Origin: Metaphire vulgaris
Lineage: Eukaryota > Annelida > Clitellata > Crassiclitellata > Megascolecidae
Assembly (NCBI GenBank): GCA_018105865.1
Contig: CM030835.1
Location: forward strand, 9,163,416 to 9,227,415
Length of the DNA stretch: 64,000 bases
Reading direction: 5' to 3'
The notes under the pieces were generated by a model. That model ran no database searches, was not told the origin of the DNA, and saw only the letters and a list, made by a program, of their open reading frames with translations. Positions 32,172-41,007 of this stretch are shown here, in pieces. Both the position numbers and the translations under genes were made by a program. Within the stretch, counting starts at the first letter, position 1, and each line of letters begins with the position of its first letter.

Positions 32172-33224
32172 TTTTAGCGACTTCGATATTTTCCTCTCTG
32201 CATTTCATTAATTAACGTAGCGCCAAAACTACGATTATTGCTACTTCAAGTGACCTAACCCAGGCTTTCAAACTAAGTTCTAGACGCAAATTTTGTCTAT
32301 CAGTTACATAGCGCCTTGATATCCCTTTCGTCTTCATAAGCAGAAGTGTGGACCCTATGTGACGATACAGTGAAGACCTTTAAACTTTTCGAAGACACAT
32401 AAGCCGAAAACTGATATTTAGACATTAGTAGAACTTTACCTGACAGAATAGAACCACTGCATGGCAGCGCTCGTAAATAATCTTTACAAAAGCAAACTAG
32501 GCCTATAGAGTTCGAAGCAGCAGCAGAACGAGTTGACTCTATTACGCAATTACACGACAAGAGAAAGCGCCAACGATATTCCCGTGTTCACGCAAAACTA
32601 GCGCAACATAAACGTCTAAAAACGAAACATCGAATGGAGTCACGTTTGCGTATATATCAACGGCGAAAAGCCTCGGTTTCACTATGACATCAGCACTCCA
32701 GAAAAGCTGCACTAAATCTGTCGACAGAATAATCTTCCGAACTGACACTGACGGCTAAACGGCTAAAACTGTCGGTCTGTGGTCAGCCATCGGTCTTAAC
32801 TCCTGTCGATCGACGTCGTCTGATCCCGCAGTGGCTGTGACGTCATCGTCTACGATCGTCTGTCCAGAAGTCGATTATATAGCGCCAAGCGCCAGTCTTT
32901 GTCTTCTTCCGCAGTGTTTGATCTGCTGCTTAGAGAACTGCGACGTCCGTCATTTCGTGCTTTTGTCGCCAGAGTGCGCCACCGACTACGATCAAATACG
33001 CACCGAATATTGGTCAAATCGGACCAGTGACGATGACGTAAGGTATGGAAAGCTATGATCATACTAAGATTAAAAAGATTTTATCTTGATAAATCGAAGT
33101 GGCTTCACTCTGATTTTGATTCTTCTCTGTGCATATCGACAAAATAAGTCGTAATGCGAGGAATTTCGTGTGTTTCAAAGATCTTCTTTGCGCGTCTTTT
33201 CTTGTCCGGGCAGTCGAGTGCATA

Positions 33225-33650
33225 ATGGCGCCGCAGGGATCTTCTTCATTGTTTGACTTAGGTCGGACGGTGGGTGGGAGGAGAGACGAAACGACCGCGA
33301 TGGGTTCCTTGAGAAGTCAGCCTTTTATCTCCATGTTCCTCCTCCTCCTCCTCCTCTTCCTCCTCTTCGCCTCTCCGGTCTTTCGATTCTCTTCCGAGAT
33401 CTTTATCTCCGGGGAACAATCGACGGCGGATAACTCTGCGGAGAAGATTGAGACGCAATCAATGAACAACAGGCGTCGAATCGAAGTCTCCGATAGGCAT
33501 CGATCCGTCCCACCCCCCTCCATCCCCGCCGCCCCACCCCTTGCCGCCGCTGCCGCCGCCTCTACCGAGGACCGCCGATCAAACCAAAAATCTCAGCCCC
33601 GCAGCAGTGGCGGCTCCACAGGGGGCCCGGTGGCCGTGCCCCCCTTTTGA
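33225..33650 (+). other. Possible first exon with signal-anchor, unassigned
   Basis: From the ATG at 33225 (same frame as an upstream start at 33129) the frame reads MAPQGSSSLFDLGRTVGG, then a hydrophobic run (FISMFLLLLLLFLLFASPVF) and a hydrophilic Pro/Ala-rich stretch. It runs into the MITE inserted at 33605. It lies divergent to DCST. The leucine run comes partly from a CTC/CTT microsatellite, so it may be chance; no donor or downstream exon is identified. Confidence 0.2.
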
Positions 33651-33780
33651 GTGCCCCCAGTGGTTCCTCCTGTTGGGACACTATATTTAATGCTACATAT
33701 ATAGCAACAAATGGTTCCCCCATGATTAGAAGTTGTCACCCCAACGGCCCCCCACTTGCCAAATCCTGGAGCCGCCACTA
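33605..33780. mobile_element. hAT-like MITE, GGCGGCTCC family
   Basis: Terminal repeats CAGTGGCGGCTCCAC and GGAGCCGCCACTA with perfect 8-bp duplication CCCCGCAG. The interior matches 14250-14434 (GAGTGCC, TTGGGACACTATA, AACAAATGGTT). Confidence 0.85.
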
Positions 33781-33875
33781 CCCCGCAGCAACCATTTGCA
33801 TTCGTTTACTCGAACTCTGATCCATTATTCCGAATTTTAGCTTCCCGTCTTTTTCTCTTCCGGTCCCCTCCCCCC

Positions 33876-33927
33876 CTTCTTCTTCTTCTTCTTCTTCTTC
33901 TTCTTCTTCTTCTTCTTCTTCTTCTTC
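33876..33927. repeat. (TTC)n microsatellite
   Basis: About 17 TTC triplets; a CTC/CTT tract is also at 33337-33366. Confidence 0.95.
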
Positions 33928-34004
33928 GCAGCTATCGCCTCCGAAAACACGGTTTCTCTGAGCGATTGCCCGGGGTCTGCACACTTCTGGATATTTGTCT
34001 TCTA

Positions 34005-34008
<4 letters not shown>

Positions 34009-34054
<46 letters not shown>
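34009..34054. repeat. (CCG)n microsatellite
   Basis: About 15 CCG triplets, 80 bp after the TTC tract. Confidence 0.95.
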
Positions 34055-34055
<1 letters not shown>

Positions 34056-34584
34056 GGAAGCTGTGAATTCTTTTCGCTGTTGCAGCATTTGTTGTTGTCG
34101 CAGTCGAAGCAGACATTAATTGTATTTGATCACACAAGTTTCAGCTAAACTCAAATTCAAGAATCTACTTGGAAGTTGTAGCGACCTACTGAAGTGCGTG
34201 GACCCAACATTAATCCCAACAAAACTCTTCGTTTCCGACATTAAATTATTAAACTAAATTAATCGTAATTTCAAAGATAACAGTAAAATAATTAGGGCCT
34301 AAATTTTAGAAAAATCTTAGTCTTTCTAACCATGCTCATGAACACGTCTAAAATGTCATTTAGTCTTAGGCCTGCACTATTAAATCACTAAACGTCTTTC
34401 GACATATAACTGTCTACGAACCTAGATATTTCAGATCTTTTCATAAATGCTCATCCTCTCTATTCATTTAATTAAATGAAACGATTTGTCGAAGGAAAAC
34501 TGTATGTACTTTAAGTCAGTAGTCAGCATTTCGGAATAGATATTTTTGAGCATAAAAGTCAACTAGCTAAAAATTGTCAATGAG

Positions 34585-34604
34585 CTCTTGGCGCATTCAC
34601 CCAC

Positions 34605-34673
<69 letters not shown>

Positions 34674-34810
34674 TCTGTTCCAATCGTCTTACCTATCCCC
34701 TCGGAAAAATTTCTCAACGGCGTTGTGCAGATCCTACAACTGATCCTGACCAGAATATGAGGTCCGGCCCCGTACTCCTCACCCCCTCCAATCAGTGGCT
34801 GCGCCAATGA
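34585..34810. repeat. Dispersed repeat, CCGTTGAGAAATTTT family, with TA array
   Basis: Begins TTGGCGCATTC and ends TGCGCCAA; carries a (TA)n tract of about 60 bp and then sequence inverted relative to 20985-21180. Short inverted ends suggest a DNA element; no clear target duplication. Confidence 0.4.
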
Positions 34811-35047
34811 CCTAAGTAGAAGCAGAACGGATAGAATTATAGGTCTAAGCAAAGTCTACCCGAAATCAGGGCATGTTTTACGAAAAATGTATGACTGCAC
34901 AAAGTGACGACCTTTCTCCCAAGTTGTAACTTTGAAAAAGTAGTGACAACGTTTTTTTGCATGTTACCACATTTCAGCCAAGTTGCAGTAAAACTCTGAA
35001 AATGTAGTGACAACCTTTTATTTGCTTGTTACCACATTTCACTAGGA

Positions 35048-35317
35048 AGATGGGGACACAAGAAAATGTGGTTTTAATTCCTTTCAAACTCCTCTGAATT
35101 TTTGCATATCTATAGCTTGCTTTAACAATAGTCCTTCCATAGGCTCACCATTTTGTGGCATTTCGAACGCTCTAGAATAAAATTGAGATGGAATATATTG
35201 ACAATCCCGGAATGATTTGACGCATTAAAGATGGGGACACAAGAAATGTGGTTTTAATTCATTGCAAACTCCTCTGAATTTTTGCATATCTATCTATATC
35301 TTGCTGTAACAATAGTC
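35048..35317. repeat. Partial direct duplication
   Basis: Segment 35048-35135 recurs at 35229-35317: both run AGATGGGGACACAAGAAA, TGTGGTTTTAATTC, AACTCCTCTGAATTTTTGC, ATATCTAT. Upstream, 34910-35040 has two GTGACAAC...TTGC(A/TT)GTTACCAC units that echo the MITE core motif. Confidence 0.7.
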
Positions 35318-35838
35318 GGAAGAACCGTGGATGAAGTTTAGTTCCCGAAATAAAGTTATTTCAGTATAATTTCGCGTTTGGGACTCACCGCCAGCCCATC
35401 AAACTCCGCTCAATATCTCTCCAACTACGCTCGATGCTACTGTACATTTTAAGCCTTACGGCGATTATAGGTAAAGGAAATATTATTCCAGCGGAGAATG
35501 GCTGGTAAATTTAGAGAATACCGAGGCGGTGTGAAACTTTTCGGGCGCATAAAGAAATGGTCAGAGGTCACGAATCTGACCCCGATAGGGTCGTTGATAA
35601 ATTGGCGTTACGAACACGTCGTAAAATTGCAGACGCGAGATCATCGTCTTCCCTCCGGGGAATCAGATTTATGAACTTATACTGCGCGCTGTTTGGATGT
35701 CTTCGTGAAAACACGATCGTATTCAGAGACTGGAGCGTGTTAATATTTCCGATGAGAATAAAAGTGAACAAGCCCCAAATGTGGCACCGGTCGTTACTAA
35801 CCGAAACCTCTCAGTAACCGCATAGCATGGAACTAGGC

Positions 35839-36021
35839 TACAGTAGAACTTCGATACAACGGAATCGGTTATAACGAATACTCGGTTGTAACGTACCGCA
35901 ATGTATAGGTCCCATGTGAAGCGCTACCGTATTAGATGGTGTTGGATATAACGTATCTCGGATATTACGTACTAGATTTTACAGACTCGCTAAGTAGCCG
36001 TTATAACGAGGTCCTACTGTA
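35839..36021. mobile_element. pogo/Tigger-like MITE
   Basis: Ends TACAGTAGAACTTCGATACAAC and GTTATAACGAGGTCCTACTGTA, with TA at each edge; the interior is shared with 23213 and 28053 (GTACTAGATTTTACAGACTC, GTACCGCAATGTATAGGTCC). Confidence 0.8.
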
Positions 36022-37220
36022 TTCTTCGCGCGATGAAAATGCGCTGTCTTGAGGTCTGGAATCGCTGAAAACCAGCAAATGATGTGTTCGTTCACCGGAA
36101 CTGATGCAAAATCGTTTTAACAAATCACATTTCACCCTGGCCGGCCATGATGCAGGCAAATGATCAGAGATTCCATTATGGGATTAGCTTCATCGAACAT
36201 TAAAAGAAAGGCCGAAACGCCTTTCTTAACCTCCCTCACGCCCCACCCACACCACCCCTGCCAGCAGCAGCAGCAGCAGCCGAAATATATGCAAACGATT
36301 GTTCTGCTATGCAATGATCTATATGCCTATGGTAAAAACGAATGTGCAATATTGGTTTTGCCGAGATGACAGAATGGAACGGCTTTTTCATGCAGAGGGT
36401 ATACGAAAGATTTGTTAGAACACAATGCCCACACGATTCCTTTCTTCAACCGTTAGCAAATAAAATCCAATTAGCCTATGCGATTAAATAAATTTTTGAT
36501 TTTAATTAAATTCGACGGGTTGCTAGTCGACATTAAGACCTCATTCTAATTTACTAGGCCTCTAGGGCCTATAACTTCAACGTCCAAGTAGGCCTAAGTC
36601 TGATTGTCAGTTGACATTTACAGCGCAGGCGTATATCCAGTATAATCCAGAAACTTCGAGTGAAGCTGCCAAAGGGACAAAATATCGTCTTGATATGGAA
36701 CAAGAGGACAGTGACATCTTTGAAATCTACACACGCCAGTAATGCCCTGGCCGGGGTCCATCCATATGATATAAGCAGGTACGCACTTGTGTTGGATTTA
36801 GATTTTGCGCATGCACGGTGTGCAAACGGGGTCAGAGGTTGAAAATATGCCTTTCTGCGTACGTACTAGGCCTATATGGATGAGCCCCTAGCCTAGTTAG
36901 GCCTAGGGCTATATACTTTGGGACCCATCACCAAATCTTGCATTGCTAACACCATCGACGACGAATAATAGTGCAGTAATAAGGGGGTCAAAAGGGACTT
37001 AATCTAACTGACGATGTCATCGTTTTAAAAAAAACAAGCATGCAGCATTGGCGTAACCATGGGGGGGGGGGCGGTCGTGGTATTTGTGAAAACCGTTGAG
37101 ACATTTATTTTTAGGTTGGAGATCTTAAACATGATTAAAGAGAAATGCGTAAATGCTTCCCCTTGACGCTGTTTTTTGCTCGCCGGAGAGTTCTTATCCG
37201 AAATTGTCGATGCCCCCTCC

Positions 37221-37528
37221 CAGCGGCGGTTCCACGTGGGGGATGAGTGGTAACCTGGGGATGCAACCCCCCCGACTTTCGGAGTAGCTTTTTTGCTTGT
37301 GAAAACCTATTTTTGGGTAAAAGTCTAGTAAAACTAACTGGGGATGACCTTTTTTGCTTCTCAACCTATTTTTCGGTAAAAGCGTAGTAAAATTAGGGAT
37401 AAAATTCCCTTTTTCAGCCTTTTCCGGCAAAGTTTACGCCTATTGATTTTTTCCTTCTATTTACATCCCCCACCAATTTTCTATGCATTCATTCATCCCT
37501 CCACCAAGAAATCCTGGAACCGCCACTC
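37221..37528. mobile_element. hAT-like MITE, GGCGGTTCC family
   Basis: Terminal repeats CAGCGGCGGTTCCACG and TGGAACCGCCACTC; contains two copies of the shared motif region (CTTTTTTGCTTGTGAAAACC near 37289 and GATGACCTTTTTTGCTTCTC near 37343). Flanks are C-rich and the duplication is unclear. Confidence 0.75.
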
Positions 37529-37539
37529 TCTCCCCCTCT

Positions 37540-38013
37540 ATTCCAGCACCCTGGCATGCCACTGCCCAAGATCATATGAATCAGCGAACCTTTGAAAAAG
37601 ATTGGCAAGATTATTTTCCTTGAAAGCTTCGTGTTTCTTCGGCTTCCCTGGTACCGCTTGGCCATGATACCAGCAGAGCCCGCCAGTGATTTGATTTTGA
37701 CAAAGGCATCGACTTGTTGACCCCGCAAATTGGAAATTGTCCGGTCGGTGAATCCGGATTTCGAACGCTCAACTGTAAACACTGGCTTTGTTCTTAACAC
37801 AACACCGAACGTATCGATTATCCGCTTGGATATCGACGAGTGTTCCGAGGAACACAATCCAGTCAAACACCATTCCGCACACAATTTTCTCTCAACCAAT
37901 CGACACCACTTGGTCTCCCAAGTGAACACAATGAACCCCATAAACAAACACATACACACACATCTAAAGTCAATCGTCTTTCTGACAACAGTAGGCCTAC
38001 CATTTTCATGCAA
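37540..38013 (-). other. Unrecognised open frame
   Basis: A minus-strand frame of about 150 codons with mixed, protein-like composition: a hydrophobic CVCMCLFMGFIVFTW segment, then FTVERSKSGFTDRTISNLRG and KRYQGSRRNTKLSRK. I do not recognise a family and see no convincing splice sites. The low-coordinate end runs into the MITE at 37221-37528. It could be a gene fragment, a retroelement remnant or chance. Confidence 0.2.
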
Positions 38014-38097
38014 TAAACTACTGAATCTAGTAAATAAAACTCAGTCTATTCAAGGTAAATCAAATTCATCCTGCAAACTCTGTGTGTAGGAATTTTA

Positions 38098-38170
38098 ATA
38101 AAAATTAATCAATCAATCAAAAACTTCTATGGTGCCACTACCATAGAGACTAGGGCATCAGCCAGTAAGT
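38098..38170 (-). mobile_element. Retroelement 3' end with TCAA tail
   Basis: AATCAATCAATCA followed by ACTTCTATGGTGCCACTACC and GGGCATCAGCC, matching the end at 1676 and the one at 62400. Confidence 0.45.
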
Positions 38171-38240
38171 GCAAATGCCTTTGAAAACGTTTAATCAAAA
38201 AAACACACAGCTGCAACCAATGACTAAATTAGTTAATAAC

Positions 38241-38473
38241 CAGTGGTGTAGCGTGACTTTTGGAGGCCCGGGGGCATCTTTGCCATGGGGGCCCCAGAGT
38301 TTCGAGCTGACGAGCAAAAAAAAAAAGGTCGTCAGCACATCATTTCTAGGGTTAGGGTTAAGTTAGAGTTAACCCTAACCTAACCCTAGCTTAGACCCCT
38401 CTTTGGGGGCCCCCCGCCCGGGGCCCGGAGGGCTGTCAACAAAGTACCCCCGCCCCCCCTAGTTACGCCACTG
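38241..38473. mobile_element. hAT-like MITE with telomere-like palindrome
   Basis: Ends CAGTGGTGTAGCGTGAC and AGTTACGCCACTG with perfect 8-bp duplication TTAATAAC. The shared motif lies on the other strand (GACGAGCAAAAA...GGTCGTC near 38309), next to inverted TTAGGG-like repeats at 38347-38389. Confidence 0.85.
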
Positions 38474-38944
38474 TTAATAACTCTGTATACATAACAGCAT
38501 ACAGTAGCAATCAATGCATTCACCAATTCTGACTGAAACTAATGCAGCTAAAAGAATTATTTCATGACAATCAATATCATCTAAATAGCTTTGTTGCAAA
38601 TTAGTGCACTTTTTAACAGATCAATACAACTAATATCATAGCATCATTTTAGATATCATAGTATCATTTTAGATATCATAGTATCATTCTGTCATTTACT
38701 GCTGATTCATACATTAAATACTAGAATGTGGTCAGATTTCAATCCTGGTATCTTAGCATCCTGTTTTGAACTACATTAATGCAAAGGGTGATGTACAACT
38801 TGCAATATTCATATACAACTCTAATATATAAACCATCTTTATCAGGGCAATTGTCCTAAGTGATAAAGGCTTTTACAATGCAGACATAAACACACTTTTT
38901 AAAAAACCAGTGTCCTGTTATACAATTTCACTTAAAAATAAATA

Positions 38945-38945
<1 letters not shown>

Positions 38946-39003
<58 letters not shown>
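38946..39003. repeat. (TA)n array, left half split by hAT
   Basis: About 29 TA units; the same array resumes at 39954-39987 after the hAT insertion. Confidence 0.95.
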
Positions 39004-39006
<3 letters not shown>

Positions 39007-39950
39007 TGTTAGGAGTGATCTTAGATCAAAAGATCAAAGATCACGATCTAAGATCACAATTCACGATCTTTGATCTTTGATCTAGATCACTTTTTACTAG
39101 TGATCTTTGACTCTGATTTTAAATCACTTTTTCGGTGATTTTGATCTTTATTATCAACAGAAGATCAAAGATCAAATTATACGTATTCTCCCAACTATAA
39201 GTCAATCAATCAACGAACTTCTATGTGTATTGAGTAAAATGGCGGACAAATCAAGCATTTGGACCTCAATGATCATGTTAGTGCAGCCGGTGCAGATGAT
39301 GAGGATTATGGATATGGCCCTGACATTAGTACTGGCACTCCCACTGGGACTCAGGGAGAGGCTTACTCAGTTGCAACTGCATGGTCGTAAAAATGCAGTC
39401 AAGATAGAGGTTATGCACTACCTGAATAACCCAAATAAGGAACTTTCTAGCTTGTTGGCATACCCACATGTCAACTTGTCAAGGCAGCATTTGTGAAATA
39501 TAACACAACCCTGCTATCTTCTGCGCCTGTCGAAAGACTTTTTAGTATTGGAGGTTTGATAGCTTCACCGCGAAGAAACAGGTTGTCTGACGCAACATTT
39601 GAGCGTCTGCTCATGCTGAAAATGAACTGCCGTGTTCAACACTGACTGTGAACTAACAGTTAGTTGCTAAAATTGTCATGAACTGGCTTCAGTTGTGTCA
39701 GTAACTTAGTATTACAAAAGTTTACATGCATCGTACAGTGGACATTTAATTGTATCGTTATCATACGTGACACGTCATACATGATATAATAACTATATTT
39801 GTATGATCTTTGATCTTAGATCACTTTTAAAGTGATCTTGATCTTAGATCATTTATACTCTAGTGATCTTTGATCTTGATCTTAGATCAATTTCTCTCTA
39901 GTGATCTTGATCTTTGATCAAGATCATTTTACAAGTGATCTTTCCTAACA

Positions 39951-39953
<3 letters not shown>
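39004..39953 (+). mobile_element. Decayed hAT transposon with GATC-rich ends
   Basis: Ends CAGTGTTAGGAGTGATC and GATCTTTCCTAACACTG, inserted in a TA array with TATATATA on each side. About 150 bp at each end is packed with GATC (about 30 in all, many as GATCTTTGATC or GATCTTAGATC). A frame ending at 39645 encodes the hAT C-terminal dimerisation signature [15 protein letters not shown]...RRNRLSD...ERLLMLKMN. The preceding region ([20 protein letters not shown]) is in another frame, so the transposase remnant is frameshifted and non-functional. A stray TCAA/ACTTCTATG tail lies at 39203. Confidence 0.88.
39487..39645 (+). pseudogene. hAT transposase C-terminal remnant
   Basis: Encodes the end of a hAT transposase: [20 protein letters not shown] and on to MNCRVQH before TGA. 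An in-frame TAG at 39448 and a frame change at about 39480 separate it from upstream remnants. Most of the catalytic RNase-H fold region is missing. Confidence 0.8.
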
Positions 39954-39989
<36 letters not shown>

Positions 39990-40000
39990 GCAGTCCGGTG

Positions 40001-40950
40001 TCAACTCTCTGATTTTGACAAACAGCCAAAGTCCTGCAAAGGCCAAATCTAGTAATAAAAAAACAACAAAATCTACTTCAATCAAAATGATGATCGTGGT
40101 GTAGTGGTGGTGATGATGATGACTATGATGACGACGACACTGTATTCTGCCCCAAGGCAGGTAATAGTGGTACCTATTGTTAATTCTCACTGGCAATTAG
40201 GTCAAGTAACTTGTTAATACTTCTATACACCATTTAAAATCAGACTTGACTACTCAACCACCTGGTTGCATGACATATAAAATTCACAAATAGCTCACTA
40301 CAAATTAATAGCTACATATAAATACAAATACATTTCAAACATGCAAAAATCAGGCTACCTACTCTAATGCAGGATTTTTAATTGTAGAAATTTGCAATCA
40401 CTAGCAAGCTTTAAAAAGTCCCAACATAAAAGTGATTCCTCTTCAAGACTTTGAATACCTGTAGTTTAACTTAGTATTTGACCTCTGACATTTTAAGTAA
40501 GTAAAGTAAGTAAGTAAAACATGGAATTCCTATAGCGCTGCCCGAAAGCTTGGCACAGTGCGCCAGCTTATTCACAAGCGCTCAATTTGGGTAAAATCCA
40601 TAGTCCATAATCCGTAGTCCATGGTGGTCAAGGCCGTAAATCCAAGTAGTTTTCAAACAAATAATAATCCGAAAAAAAAGGTAAATCACTGGCAACCATG
40701 AAAACCCTTCCACACTGCATAGCAGTATAATAAGTCATCTTTGATCACACCTACTCGAAAAACTGCACGGCTCCTAAGCAGTCCATATGGCACTGGGCCG
40801 TACGATCTCGAATCAGTTGAGTTCTCTTTGTTGTCCCCTTCTAACCAAACATGTCCTCGTGGGACCTGACAACACAACATACACCGACTATTAAACTGCT
40901 CACTGTAATTATAACTTTTAGCATAATCTAAGACTTCAGTTATTTACAGA

Positions 40951-41007
<57 letters not shown>

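Larger units (their letters stand above)
32172..39003. other. Gene-poor block between DCST and hAT/IMMP1L
   Basis: No firm gene. It opens with the CpG-rich DCST upstream region, which includes the palindromic CRE TGACGTCA at 32838-32845. Then come a possible signal-anchor ORF (33225-33650), triplet repeats, several TIR elements, a partly duplicated segment (35048-35317) and an unrecognised minus-strand frame (37540-38013). Confidence 0.5.

Noticed and set aside
33756..34148. 130- and 119-codon frames with Leu, Arg, Gly and Glu runs
   Set aside because: Produced by the TTC and CCG microsatellites.
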